Positions 37,312 through 49,392 are shown, counted from the stretch's first letter. The stretch is 64,000 bases of DNA from Ereboglobus sp. (GCA_029974595.1 JARKRC010000074.1:1-64000), one strand, 5' to 3'. Notes: generated by a model from the letters alone, not told the origin. Numbers and translations are program-made.

Positions 37312-39527
37312 ATGATGCGCAGCGCCGCCTTCAAGTGGCCCGTATTGCTTGGCATCACACTTGCCTGGTTGGGTGTGAACTATCTCGGCCTGCTCGACTT
37401 CATCGAGGAGCAGACGATCGACTGGCGGTTTCAATATCGCGGCGAGGTGCCCGGACAGGGAAAAATTTTTTATCTGGATGTGGACGCAAAATCCATCGCG
37501 GACATCGGCAACCTCGCGTGGGACCGCGCTTATTACACCGAGGTGTGCGACGCGGTTTTGCGGGCGGGCGACGCGAGCGCGATTGGCATCGACTACGTGT
37601 TCTCGGGCCGCGGCATGCCGCAGATCGCGGACGAGAAAAGATTCAGCGAAGGCTCGATGCGTCTGGCGGCGTTTTTGTTTTCGGAGCCGCCGCCGCCGGT
37701 CGTGCTGGCGGCGGGTTACGCTTCGGCGCAGGACCGGGATGTGAATGGCGAGCCGATCGTGCGCGAGCTGCCGCGCGTGCTGGATTCCTCGCGCCGGATG
37801 CAGCCGCCGGAATTGCCCCAGTTTCCCGTGGGCGGGCGGCGCATTTACACGCCGCCCTACGTCGGGCTGATCGACACGATCGACGGCACGATGAACAGGG
37901 TGCCGCTTTACGCGCCGGAGGGTGCCAAAACGTGGTTCAACATGAGCGTCGAGCTGGCGCGTCTGGCCTGGAAGCTTCCGCAGGACGGCGTGCGCGTGCA
38001 CCCGGACCGCATCGAGTTTGTGCGCCCCGACGGCGCCGTGCTCGCGGCGGCGCCGCTCATCGACGCGCAGGACATCGAGGTGAACTGGACGACACGCTGG
38101 AACTCGCCGCAAAATCCGCGCGATAGTTTTTCCAACGCCCTCGTGGCGTCGCGCATGCTCAAGTCGGCGAATGCGGAGGAACGCGGCGCCGCGGAAAAAT
38201 TCTTCGCGCGCATGAAGGATTCGATCGTGCTGATCGGCCCGGTCGATCCGCTGTTGCAGGATCGCGCGCCGACGCGGCTCGACACGCTGCCCGTGCCGCG
38301 CGTGGGCGTGATTGCGAATCTCGTGCGCATGTTCCATCCGGCTCCTACGTGCGCAGGCCGGCGGAAGGGCTGGACTGGCTGCTGATCGCGGGGCTGACGG
38401 CTGCCGTTTGCGGGCTGCAGCTGGTGAAGCGCGGGAAATGGATGATGACCGGGAAAATCGCGGCGGCGGTTCTCGTCGTGGCATACGTGTGCGCGGTCTT
38501 CTGGGTGTTTTCCAAATACAACTTGATCCTGCCGCTCGTCACGCCGCTGGGCGCGGCGCTTTCGGCGAGCTTTGCGCTGACGGCCATGTTGCTGCTCGCG
38601 GCGGAGCACATGCGCAACCGGATCACGGGATTTTTCGGCACCTATGTGTCGCCGGCGCTTGTCAAGCGCATGATCGAGTCGGGCGAGGAACCCCAGCTCG
38701 GCGGCGTGGAGGTTCCGATCACGGCGTATTTCAGCGACATTCAAAACTTCACGATGGTGTCCGAGTCGTTGCCGCCGGCGCGCCTGGTCGAGTTCATGAA
38801 CGACTATCTTTCGAGCTCGACGGAGGTGATCACGGCGCAGGATGGCACGCTCGACAAATACGTGGGCGATGCCGTGGTGGCGATGTTCGGCGCGCCGGTT
38901 CCGTGCGTGGATCACGCCTACCGCGCCTGCATCGCGTCGCAGCTCGTGCACGCGCAAAACATGGAGATACGCGACCGCTGGCCGGAGATCATGTCGGGGG
39001 CGCCCGTGCGCAGCCAGATCGGCCTGTGCACCGGCAGGGCGATTGTGGGCAACATCGGTTCGCGCACGCGCTTCAACTATACGATGATGGGCGACACGGT
39101 GAATATCGCCGCGCGGCTTGAAAACGCGGCCCGCGTCTTCGGCGTGCAGACGCTCGTTGCCAACGAAACGCGCAAGAGCGCCGAAAAATACGGGGATCGC
39201 TGCGTGTTTCGCTATCTTGGGCGGATCGTGGTGAAGGGCCGGCAGCATGAGATCGGCGTCCACGAAATCATGGGGCTGCGCGACCGGCTCCCGGCCGCGG
39301 CGCTGGAGTGCAAACGCATTTTCGACGAGGGCATGGCGAAATACCTCGCCCGCGATTGGGACGGCGCCGCCGCGTTGTTTGCCCGGAGCGCGAAACTGGA
39401 ATGGTATCCGGTGATGATAAACGGGCAGAGGACGCCGTCGCAGCTCTTCATGGAATGGAGCACGGTCTACAAGGCCAACCCGCCGGGAGAGGACTGGACG
39501 GGTGTGTATGTGCTGACGAAAAAGTGA
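37312..39527 (+). pseudogene. CHASE2 domain - adenylate cyclase, split by a one-base frameshift
   Basis: The first frame (37312 onward) encodes an N-terminal membrane segment and the extracytoplasmic CHASE2 sensor (FIEEQTIDWRFQYRG, VLIGPVDPLLQD). It runs into an out-of-frame tail after VRMFH at about 38335. The second frame continues from 38337 as SGSYVRRPAEGLDWLL, then three membrane segments and a class III cyclase domain. That domain has FSDIQNFT with the first metal Asp, LDKYVGDAVVAMFG with the substrate Lys and second metal Asp, and RFNYTMMGDTVNIAARLE. One missing base after TTCCA at 38332-38336 explains the break. Both halves are otherwise intact and well conserved, so a sequencing error is as likely as a true mutation. 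The whole protein would be a membrane sensor making cAMP. Confidence 0.85.
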
Positions 39528-39570
39528 AAAAATCACCGCGCGCCCGCTTTCAAACGGCGGCGCGTTTTCC
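39528..39570. terminator. Bidirectional terminator-like hairpin
   Basis: Six A precede and four T follow an imperfect GC stem (about 39536-39545 with 39555-39564) located exactly between the convergent cyclase and porin genes. Confidence 0.5.
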
Positions 39571-39575
39571 CGGAA

Positions 39576-41012
39576 TCAGAACACAGCCTGGAGGCGGAAG
39601 AGGAAACGCTGCGCGTTGCTCGCGCTGTCGTCGCCGGTCGCGCCCGCCTTGATGTGATAAAACGGGCTGCCGTTTATGTAATTGAACATGAGTTTGAGGT
39701 CGTCGCCCTTGAGGAGATAATTGACGCCGAAGGTCCAGGATTTGCTGTCGTTGCCGGTGACGGATATGTCGGGCGTGAAAGTGTCGTAGCGGACGAGGAA
39801 CTGCCATTTTTCGGGGGCGATCGTGTAGGTGCCTTGAAGATACCAGCCGCGGGCGGTTGTGGAGCCGGCCATCTGCGCGGGCGACATGACGGCGAGGTCG
39901 GGATCGAATTCGGTTTCGAGGTATTCGCCCCAAATATCCCAGGGGCCGATGCGCAGCTGCGTGTCCACGCCCCAGCCTTTGCGTTTGCCGGCGAAGTTCG
40001 TCGTGGAAGGCAGGTAGTTGGAGAGCCGGACGGCGTCGTCCTTTGACCGGTAGCCGTTGACGCCGACCATCCAGATGGCGTCCCAATCGAGGGCGGAGAT
40101 GCGGCCCTTCACCGGCGAGAAATTGATGCGGCCAAGGTAGAGGAAGCTGTCGTTGTCGTTTGTGTTGATGTCGACGCTGTTGCCGTTGAAGACGCCCGCG
40201 GCGTAGTTGAGGCGCGAGTTGAGGAGCGAGCCCCTGGCCTGGCCGCCGATCTGGCGTCCGAGCGAAAGGACGTCGGTGACGAGGGCGTGCTCGATGGGAT
40301 AGATGGTGAGATCGCTGGAGAGAAACTCGAAACCGTAGCTGGTCTTGAACTGACCGAGGGTGAGGCTGAAGGCCGGCCTTAATTTCCACGCTATGTAACC
40401 GTCGGTGAGCTGGCCGCGCATGCTTGAGGATTCGGTGACCGAGCCGCCCATCTCGGAGCTGATCCTGAAATCGAAATCCTCGGCGAAATGGCCATCGAGG
40501 ACGATGCGGGCGCGGCGGAGGAAGAAGCGGTCGTTTTTGGCATTGTCGGTGGTGCCGTTGGTGCTGTTGAAGCGCACGTCGACGGGGTCGCCGAATTCGG
40601 CTTGAAATTGCACAAAGCCGCCAACGGAGAGCCATTGTTCGGAGCCGGTCGGTTTGATGACCGGAGACGCGGGTGGCAGCGGCGCAACGATGGATTTGCC
40701 GGGTGCGGGCGTGGATGCGGGAGCCGCCGGACCGGTGGAGGCCGCAACGGCTGTGTCATTCGCGGGGGTGGCGTCCATGCCGATTTGAGCGCGGAGTTGC
40801 CGGTTTTCCTGACGGAGCGAGGCGACTTCGGCCTCGAGTTTCGCGAGGCGCTCCTCAATGGAGGGATGACTTGAGGCGGGAGTCCCGGAAGAGGCGGTTG
40901 ATGCCTGGGCGCACGCAGGAGCGGAGAGGAGGCAGGCGGCGGCGACCGCAAGGACGGGCGCGGTTATGAACGCGGTTAAAAATCGGTGAATTGGAATTTT
41001 TCCGGAAGCCAT
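39576..41012 (-). CDS. OprO/OprP-like phosphate-selective porin
   Basis: The start is the ATG at 41012 (478 residues), giving a signal peptide (AFITAPVLAVAAACLLSAPA). After the signal comes a predicted coiled coil (about 53-80, SIEERLAKLEAEVASLRQEN), then a linker rich in Ala and Pro. The rest is a 16-strand-type barrel with the OprP-family phrases GYIAWKLRPAFSLTLGQFKT and RARIVLDGHFAEDFDFRISS, ending in FLFRLQAVF. Such porins sit in the outer membrane and admit phosphate or other anions. The coiled coil may anchor to the peptidoglycan layer. No pho box was recognised upstream. Confidence 0.9.
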   Translation of the reverse strand: MASGKIPIHRFLTAFITAPVLAVAAACLLSAPACAQASTASSGTPASSHPSIEERLAKLEAEVASLRQENRQLRAQIGMDATPANDTAVAASTGPAAPASTPAPGKSIVAPLPPASPVIKPTGSEQWLSVGGFVQFQAEFGDPVDVRFNSTNGTTDNAKNDRFFLRRARIVLDGHFAEDFDFRISSEMGGSVTESSSMRGQLTDGYIAWKLRPAFSLTLGQFKTSYGFEFLSSDLTIYPIEHALVTDVLSLGRQIGGQARGSLLNSRLNYAAGVFNGNSVDINTNDNDSFLYLGRINFSPVKGRISALDWDAIWMVGVNGYRSKDDAVRLSNYLPSTTNFAGKRKGWGVDTQLRIGPWDIWGEYLETEFDPDLAVMSPAQMAGSTTARGWYLQGTYTIAPEKWQFLVRYDTFTPDISVTGNDSKSWTFGVNYLLKGDDLKLMFNYINGSPFYHIKAGATGDDSASNAQRFLFRLQAVF

Positions 41013-41110
41013 GGATATGCAAATATACAGTTTACTCACTCTGCTGAATCGCGCCTGTGTGTAACAAGCTGGAAATGCTGCATATTTATTTTCGTCGCGG
41101 CTCACGGCTG

Positions 41111-42136
41111 TTATTGCGCCGCGCCGGATGGCAAAAATGCCGCGCCTTCAAGAATCCTGGCGGGATTGGCGGGATCGCGTTTCCACGTGTAGAGCGGAGG
41201 ATGCGCGGGTGCGCGGTCGAGGGCTTTGAAAAGCGCGGGATCGTCGCGTTTGTAAAGGGTGAGATCGTCCACGCCCCCGGCATCGCAGGCGCAGATGGCC
41301 GCGTGGGCTTTGTGGATGCGCGGGCGGCCGATGATGCGGGCGGCTGCGCAGCGCGAAGCGACGGGTGATGTCGCGTGTTTTTGCAGGACGAGGAAACTGT
41401 AAGGGAGGCTGCGCAGGTCGATGCCGGCCCGCTGGCCGAACTTCACCCAGTTGGAATCGGCGTAAATGTTGCGGGGCGGTTCGGCGAAGTTGTGGCACCA
41501 GTGACGTTCGCTACCGGGCGCGAGGAGTCCGCAGGCGGCGGCGTGTGTGCAGGGCGCGATGACGTCGTGGGTGCCGCGGAGTTGCTCGCGCACGGCGACG
41601 AGGGCGCGGCTGTCGGCGTGCGTGCCGGGTTCCACCCAGATGATCGCGCCGGCGTTGCGGGCGAGGGCGAGGAGTTCGGCAAGGACGGCGGAGGGGAGTT
41701 CGTTGATGACGTGGCTGAGAATGAGCGTGAAGGGGACACCGGGAATTTGCGCGAGGGAGTCGAGCGGGCGGGCATTGATCGCGGGGAAATCGCGTCGGGC
41801 GGTTTGTGCCGCGTAGTCGCGGGCGAGCGGGGAATGATCCCAGAGGAGAAGCGTGTCGAAATGCGCGGGGCCGAAGGCGCGCAGGACGCGGCGCGAGGCG
41901 ACGCCGCTGCCGCAGCCCCAATCCAGAAGCGCGCGTGCGTGCGGGGCCCAGCCGCGGCGTCGGAGTTCGGAGAGCACGGCGTCCCATTTCCAGCCGATGC
42001 GTTCGGCGTAGGTGAAGTCGTAATTGGCGAGGTCGGCGGGCGCGCGCCAATAGGGCGCGGCCCCGGCGGCGGCACGATTGATAAACGTGTCGCGGAGCCG
42101 GTCGAGCGCCTGCCAGTCGAGTTGTGTCCAGTCCAT
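41111..42136 (-). CDS. Rsm22-like SAM-dependent methyltransferase
   Basis: The start is the ATG at 42136 (341 residues). Motif I is LLDWGCGSGVASR (about 70-82). LILSHVINELP and AIIWVEPGTHADSRAL follow, then IAPCTHAAACGLL, WCHNF and a C-terminal GRPRIHKAHAAICACDAGG. These are hallmarks of the mitochondrial-type small-subunit rRNA methyltransferase Rsm22 family, whose cysteines bind an iron-sulfur cluster. The bacterial substrate is not established. It is the last gene of a leftward run with a VOC protein, oleB and oleA; the functional link is unclear. Confidence 0.85.
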   Translation of the reverse strand: MDWTQLDWQALDRLRDTFINRAAAGAAPYWRAPADLANYDFTYAERIGWKWDAVLSELRRRGWAPHARALLDWGCGSGVASRRVLRAFGPAHFDTLLLWDHSPLARDYAAQTARRDFPAINARPLDSLAQIPGVPFTLILSHVINELPSAVLAELLALARNAGAIIWVEPGTHADSRALVAVREQLRGTHDVIAPCTHAAACGLLAPGSERHWCHNFAEPPRNIYADSNWVKFGQRAGIDLRSLPYSFLVLQKHATSPVASRCAAARIIGRPRIHKAHAAICACDAGGVDDLTLYKRDDPALFKALDRAPAHPPLYTWKRDPANPARILEGAAFLPSGAAQ

Positions 42137-42195
42137 GCGTGTCGCGGTCGGTAACGTGGAAGCGGCGCGGGGGCCGGTTTCCAATTTGGAAAAAA

Positions 42196-42573
42196 TCAGA
42201 ACGGTTGCGCGCGCTGGCAAAACTGGATGGCGAGGCCCCAGGGATCGCGCATCATGAGGAGGCGGTTGCCGCCGGGGGTTTCCTCGACGAGAAAGGTCGC
42301 GCCGGCTTTTTCGAGGCGCGCGCGGTCGGCTTGCGTGTCGGTCGAGACGAAGGCCACGTGGAGGACAAGCGGGTGCTGTTGCGCATAGTCGGGAATGGGT
42401 GCCGCGGTGTTGGTGTAGATTTCGATGAAGACGCGTCCGGTTTCGTCGGCAAGGAAGTGCGTGTGCGGCGCGGTTTCGACGCGGCGGGCAATGGTGAGGC
42501 CGAGGTGCTCGACCCACCACGCGGATTGGGCGCGGGCGTCGGGGGAGTTGAAGGCAAAGTGTTCGAATTTCAT
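42196..42573 (-). CDS. VOC-family (glyoxalase/dioxygenase fold) protein
   Basis: The start is the ATG at 42573 (125 residues), beginning MKFEHFAFNSPD. Two beta-alpha-beta-beta-beta modules are visible: residues 1-60 with His5 and FIEIYTN, and 65-125 with LVLHVAFVSTD and LMMRDPWGLAIQF. His5 and the Glu in FIEIY are placed like VOC metal ligands. The enzymatic role is unknown. It follows oleB by 16 bp and precedes the methyltransferase by 59 bp, in the same direction. Confidence 0.85.
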   Translation of the reverse strand: MKFEHFAFNSPDARAQSAWWVEHLGLTIARRVETAPHTHFLADETGRVFIEIYTNTAAPIPDYAQQHPLVLHVAFVSTDTQADRARLEKAGATFLVEETPGGNRLLMMRDPWGLAIQFCQRAQPF

Positions 42574-42589
42574 GTAGGGAGGTTTCGAG

Positions 42590-43570
42590 TTATGGGTTTG
42601 TCGCGGAGAGAAACGCGGTGATTTTGGAGAGCACCTCGTCGCCGCCGTCGTCCGGGAGATAGTGGCCGGCGTCGGCGAAATGATGCGCGGCGGCATCAGG
42701 GTAGATTGCGCGCCAGCGGTTGTAGAAATGGTCGTTGAAACAGAAATCGCGCCCGCCCCAGAGAATCATTTTCGGATTCGCGGAGAGGAGCGGCAGGCGG
42801 CGTTCGATTTCGGCGAGCGTGGAATAACTCGGATGGGCGGGCGACATGGGGATGTCGCGCACAAATTCGTGGACGGCGGCGCGGCTGGCCCAGTCGCCGT
42901 AAGGATGGAGGTAGGCGCGTTTTTCGTCGGGCGTGAGTTTCCGGCGGTGCATGGCCATCCACGTCGCGGGCCATGCGAAGCCGTTGAAACCGCGCACGAT
43001 CAACGCGCCGAGCCCGAGCGGCGCGCGGCAGAGCGCGATGCGCGAGGGGATGTTGGAATCGGGAAAGGCGGCTGTATTCAAAATCACAATACGCCCGGTT
43101 TTTTTTGGATGGCGCGTGGCGAATCCGAAGCCGATTGCGCCGCCCCAGTCGTGGACGACGAGGTGCACGCGCCTCAGGCCGAGCCGGGCGACGAGCGCCT
43201 CGATGTCGGCGATGCGAGCGGCGAGGGTGAAGGGATATTTTTTTGCGGAAGGTTTTTCGGAGAGCCCCATGCCGATGTGGTCGGGCGCGATGCAGCGCAT
43301 CGCGGGCGAGAGCGCGCGGATGACGTCGCGGTAGAAAAACGACCACGTGGGATTGCCGTGGAGCATGAGCACGGCCTCGTCGTTGCGCGGGCCTTCATCC
43401 ACGTAGTTCATGCGCCCGCCGTTCGGCGTGACAAAGCTGTGCTGCGCGAACGGGTAGAGCTCGCGGAGCCACGGCGGAAGCGGCTCGGGTTGCGTGGCAC
43501 GGGCTGCCAGCCCGTGTGGATTGCGCGCGTCGTCCGCGTTGCCCGATCCGTTGTGCGTCTCGTCATTCAT
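42590..43570 (-). CDS. oleB: Alpha/beta hydrolase, OleB-like (beta-lactone decarboxylase / haloalkane dehalogenase family)
   Basis: The start is the ATG at 43570, which overlaps the oleA stop (TGATG), giving 326 residues. Catalytic features of the haloalkane dehalogenase fold are HGNPTWSFFYRD at 71-82, nucleophile Asp141 in VVHDWGGAIG, acid Asp275 in WGGRDF and His303 in DAGHYLPDD. The adjacent, coupled gene encodes OleA, and OleB proteins share this fold. So I read it as the olefin-pathway beta-lactone decarboxylase rather than a dehalogenase. Residues 19-26 (HGLAARAT) translate a dispersed palindrome inserted in the N-terminal leader. OleC and OleD are not encoded in this window. Confidence 0.8.
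   Translation of the reverse strand: MNDETHNGSGNADDARNPHGLAARATQPEPLPPWLRELYPFAQHSFVTPNGGRMNYVDEGPRNDEAVLMLHGNPTWSFFYRDVIRALSPAMRCIAPDHIGMGLSEKPSAKKYPFTLAARIADIEALVARLGLRRVHLVVHDWGGAIGFGFATRHPKKTGRIVILNTAAFPDSNIPSRIALCRAPLGLGALIVRGFNGFAWPATWMAMHRRKLTPDEKRAYLHPYGDWASRAAVHEFVRDIPMSPAHPSYSTLAEIERRLPLLSANPKMILWGGRDFCFNDHFYNRWRAIYPDAAAHHFADAGHYLPDDGGDEVLSKITAFLSATNP
43493..43516. repeat. CACGGGC-family palindrome inside oleB
   Basis: The perfect stem CACGGGC (43498-43504) and GCCCGTG (43510-43516) lies in the extreme N-terminal coding region of oleB. It encodes HGLAARAT in that frame, the same peptide as the copy inside aroA. Confidence 0.85.
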
Positions 43571-44613
43571 CACCATTCGACTCCGAGCATGAGGCAGTTG
43601 AGTCCGCTGCCGATTCCGAGGAGGCCGACGCGGTCGCCGGGCGCGATGGCGCCGTTTTCGGCGGCGAGGGCGAGGGTCGCGGGGAGCGAGGCGGAGCCCA
43701 TGTTGCCGAGCGTTTCGAAGGTGGAAAAATCCCTTCCGAGATCGAGCGAGAGGGTTTCGTAGAGTTTGCGGCGGTGCACGGAGCCGACTTGGTGGCAGAT
43801 GAAGCGATTCGGCGTTTGCGCGTCCCAGCCGGTGGCGGCGGAAAAATCGTCCCACGTTTCGCGGGCGAGTCCGACGCCGGCGATGAGGAGTTGCTCGGAA
43901 TCGGTTTGCATGGCGAGGGCTTCGGCGCCGTGGGTGTCGCCCTGGCAAAGGTCGCTGTGTTGCGTGGCGGCGCGCGCGGCCCCGCCGATGATGCGGCGTT
44001 GAGCGGGGGCGTTTGCGGGCAGGAGCGAGCGGTGGCAGAGGATCGCCGCGACAGCCCCGGAACCGATGGTGAGGTTGGCGAAGTAGGGTTTGATTTCGTT
44101 TCGGTTGAGCGGGGCGGTGGTGAGGTGCGCGAGGGTTTGCTCGATGAGCGGGCGGCCGTTTTCGCCGGAGACGATCATGCCCGCGCCGATCTGCCCGGAT
44201 TCGATGAGGCCGGCGAGGATGACCATGCTGTTGAGGAAGCCGAGACAGGCGTTGGAAACATCGAAAATTTGCGCGCGCGGGGAGAGGCCGATTTTGCGAT
44301 GGGCAAAGGAGGCTGTGGCCGGTTCGAGCATGTCGCGGCAGACCGCCGAGTGGATGAACGTGTCGATCTGGCCGGCGCGGAGGGAGGATTTTGCGAGCAC
44401 GGCGCGCCCGGCGGCGGCGCTGGCGTCGGAGGGGCGTGTGCCGGCGGGCCAGTGGCGGCGCTCGCGGATGCCGGTCATGAGTTCGAGACGGCCAAAGGGC
44501 AGGCGGAGGCGTTCGTAGAGCGGGCGGAGGCGCTCCTCGATCTGCGCGGATGTCCACACTTCATCGGGAAGCGCGACGGCGAGGGATTCGATGTGGACAT
44601 TTGCGAATTGCAT
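43570..44613 (-). CDS. oleA: OleA-type thiolase (condenses two acyl-CoAs to a 2-alkyl-3-ketoacyl intermediate)
   Basis: The start is the ATG at 44613 (347 residues). The sequence follows OleA rather than FabH. It has SAVCRDMLEPATAS, DVSNACLGF with catalytic Cys123, ICHQVGSVH with His274, TLGNMGSASLP with Asn304 and the family ending LLGIGSGLNCLMLGVEW. OleA performs the head-to-head condensation that starts long-chain olefin synthesis. Its stop overlaps the start of the OleB-like gene, supporting a shared pathway. It is known in several Verrucomicrobiota and Planctomycetes. OleC and OleD, needed for reduction and beta-lactone formation, must lie elsewhere if the pathway is complete. Confidence 0.88.
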   Translation of the reverse strand: MQFANVHIESLAVALPDEVWTSAQIEERLRPLYERLRLPFGRLELMTGIRERRHWPAGTRPSDASAAAGRAVLAKSSLRAGQIDTFIHSAVCRDMLEPATASFAHRKIGLSPRAQIFDVSNACLGFLNSMVILAGLIESGQIGAGMIVSGENGRPLIEQTLAHLTTAPLNRNEIKPYFANLTIGSGAVAAILCHRSLLPANAPAQRRIIGGAARAATQHSDLCQGDTHGAEALAMQTDSEQLLIAGVGLARETWDDFSAATGWDAQTPNRFICHQVGSVHRRKLYETLSLDLGRDFSTFETLGNMGSASLPATLALAAENGAIAPGDRVGLLGIGSGLNCLMLGVEW

Positions 44614-44781
44614 GCGTGGTGAAGCGCAGGAACTTGGCGGAAAAATCCTCGCAAGCAAAGCGAGAAGCCCGCCCATCCCAAACAAAGCCCGAATCGCGCC
44701 CAAAACGCAGGTCTCCTTGAGACGAGAAACTCCATCTGTTTTTGAATGGATTTTTCGCACAAAAAGAATAGGCAACCTTGC

Positions 44782-45297
44782 ATGGAAAACTCCAAACATC
44801 CTTTCGTCTCGCGTGTCGCGTTTTCCGGTTGCGTCGCCATGGCAGTTTCGCTCATCGCATTTGCAGTCTCCGGCTGCCAGCACGCGGGCTCCAAAAATCC
44901 ACCGATGACCTTGGACAGCAATCCCGATGCGCCCAAGGATGCGATTCAGAAATTCTACGGGACCGAGCAATGGAATTACGTCAAAAACTTGAAATACGAC
45001 GCCTTTGTCATCCTCAGGGGATATGTATCGAGCAATTATACCATTCCTAATGCGCGTATTATTAAATCCTTTCCCGACACCACGCGCGACGCGCTGGCCA
45101 GGGAGTTTTCAAAAGACATCCGCCTGACACCTGTGACAGTGGGCGGCCGCATACGCGCGGCGGCGGAGATTTATGTGTATTTTTATGAAAGCGGGCTGAA
45201 TCCAAGACAGGCGCTCGTCATTGCGAAGCAGCAAAGCAGCATTGGCCCGACGGCATCAGTCGGCGGGGATCTTTATCTTATCACCGTAACATACTGA
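44782..45297 (+). CDS. Small lipoprotein of unknown function
   Basis: From the ATG at 44782 (171 residues) the protein has a lipoprotein signal with lipobox AVSGC. In-frame starts further upstream (44746) would only lengthen the signal. The mature part contains WNYVKNLKYDAFVILRG and AAEIYVYFYESGLNPRQAL, with predicted alternating helix and strand. I do not recognise the family. It stands alone between oleA (divergent) and the UDP-glucuronate decarboxylase gene (convergent). Confidence 0.65.
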   Translation: MENSKHPFVSRVAFSGCVAMAVSLIAFAVSGCQHAGSKNPPMTLDSNPDAPKDAIQKFYGTEQWNYVKNLKYDAFVILRGYVSSNYTIPNARIIKSFPDTTRDALAREFSKDIRLTPVTVGGRIRAAAEIYVYFYESGLNPRQALVIAKQQSSIGPTASVGGDLYLITVTY

Positions 45298-45370
45298 ACA
45301 CGACGGGAGAGTGAAATGCGCATGGCCTGTCTTCCCGATCAAATGCGCATGCCTTTCGTGGCGCGGCCGT

Positions 45371-46297
<927 letters not shown>

Positions 46298-46458
46298 GTT
46301 GCTAGAAACGAAACAAACTCCGCGCCTCCAAGCCAGCGAAAAGCCGCCAATCCGGTTCACCACGAAGTCACGAAGGGCACGGAGGACGGAGGCTAGAAGA
46401 CAGAGGTCAGAGGTCGCTCGACAGTTGCCAAGGCGCAAAAAACCGCCACCTTGTGCCC

Positions 46459-46692
46459 ATGCAGATGACAATAGACGAAATCGTGGAGGAAACCCGATCC
46501 CTTCCCCAAGACATGGTGGCCGAGCTGGTTGACCGCATCCTCATGACATCGCATGGCGGACAAAAAACAACCCACGCGAATGCCTGGTCTGCCGTTGTGC
46601 AAAAGCGCATCGCTGACATTCATGGTAAAAAAATCGCGGGCATTCCCGGCGAACAAACCTCCGCGAAGATTCGCCGCATAGTTGGCAGATGA
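46459..46692 (+). CDS. Addiction-module antitoxin-like protein
   Basis: The 77-residue acidic protein starts [19 protein letters not shown] (a GTG two codons upstream is an alternative). It resembles the small helical addiction-module component family, in which an N-terminal LSLP-type helix is followed by a basic tail (here [19 protein letters not shown]). It is placed directly before a ParE-like toxin gene (7-bp gap). Assignment rests largely on that context. Confidence 0.65.
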   Translation: MQMTIDEIVEETRSLPQDMVAELVDRILMTSHGGQKTTHANAWSAVVQKRIADIHGKKIAGIPGEQTSAKIRRIVGR

Positions 46693-46699
46693 TCTGCAA

Positions 46700-46996
46700 A
46701 TGAAACCTCACGCCTTCCACCCCGAGGCCGATGCGGAGTATGCCGTCGCAGCCGGATACTACGCGGCGATAAGCCCCGAGCTTGGCGGACGCTTTTACGA
46801 CGAAGTCGAGCACTTGATCCACGAAATCAAAACCGCGCCCGCCCGCTTTCGCCAATACGATCCGCCAGCGCGAAGAAATCTCGGGCGCGCCTTTCCGTAT
46901 GCGGTGGTTTACCTCGATGAGCCGGACTGCATCTGGATTCTCGCGATCATGCACCTGCACCAAGCGCCCGATTACTGGAAGCACCGCGTGGCCTGA
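46700..46996 (+). CDS. ParE/RelE-superfamily toxin
   Basis: The 98-residue protein from the ATG at 46700 (in-frame TTG at 46682 possible) has the ParE-like order FHPEADAEYAVAAGYYAAIS, then GGRFYDEVEHLIHEIKTAP, FRQYDPPARRNLGRAFPYAV and VYLDEPDCIWILAIMHLHQA. ParE toxins target DNA gyrase, while related RelE toxins cut mRNA; which applies here is not decidable. It follows the antitoxin-like gene by 7 bp. Confidence 0.82.
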   Translation: MKPHAFHPEADAEYAVAAGYYAAISPELGGRFYDEVEHLIHEIKTAPARFRQYDPPARRNLGRAFPYAVVYLDEPDCIWILAIMHLHQAPDYWKHRVA

Positions 46997-47043
46997 CGCT
47001 CGCATGTGCGGTTCGCCTATGTTTTCGGAACACGCGCCAGCGC

Positions 47044-47100
47044 CGTAGCGCAGGCTTCCAGCCTGCCTGAATGCAATGCAGACTGGAAGTCTGCGCTACG
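47044..47100. repeat. Inverted pair of REP-like hairpins (GTAGCGCAGGCTTCCAG type)
   Basis: GTAGCGCAGGCTTCCAGCCT opens the element and AGACTGGAAGTCTGCGCTAC closes it. The two halves are near-complementary, and each also folds into its own small hairpin. The element lies between the toxin gene and uvrB. Its organisation is that of a REP doublet (BIME-like). Confidence 0.8.
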
Positions 47101-47157
47101 ACTGGCATCCTGTAAATCCTGTCCGTCCTGTCCGAGATCCCATCTTTCCAGCACGAC

Positions 47158-49206
<2,049 letters not shown>

Positions 49207-49314
49207 GACTTCCGGCGATCAGCCGTGGATTTGCCGACTGCTGACTGTGTTGTCGTGCATAAAGTCACAGCGCAGGCATTTATGATCGTGCATTTTGCAT
49301 TAAAATGACCTGTT

Positions 49315-49336
49315 TGAAATTTACCTGTAAATTTCA
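49315..49336. promoter_or_regulatory. 22-bp palindrome upstream of the sigma factor gene
   Basis: TGAAATTTAC and GTAAATTTCA are perfect inverted arms around a central CT. The site is 45 bp before the first possible start of the ECF sigma gene and stands out as AT-rich. It looks like a dimeric repressor operator, but no binding factor can be named. Confidence 0.45.
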
Positions 49337-49377
49337 ATTATCTGTCAGGCATTCGTTTGCGTAATTCATGGCCTCCC

Positions 49378-49392
49378 TGGCATGAAACTTGT
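49378..49392 (+). promoter_or_regulatory. Weak -24/-12 (sigma-54-like) promoter candidate
   Basis: TGGCATGAAACTTGT matches the sigma-54 pattern TGGCACG-N4-TTGC at all but two positions, with exact spacing. It overlaps the first ATG (49382), so if real the coding start would be ATG 49442 or 49448. Confidence 0.25.

Noticed and set aside
44475-44970. 119-codon N-terminal extension of oleA and the overlapping reverse ORF
   Set aside because: Sequence upstream of 44613 has no OleA similarity and overlaps the region of the divergent lipoprotein gene.
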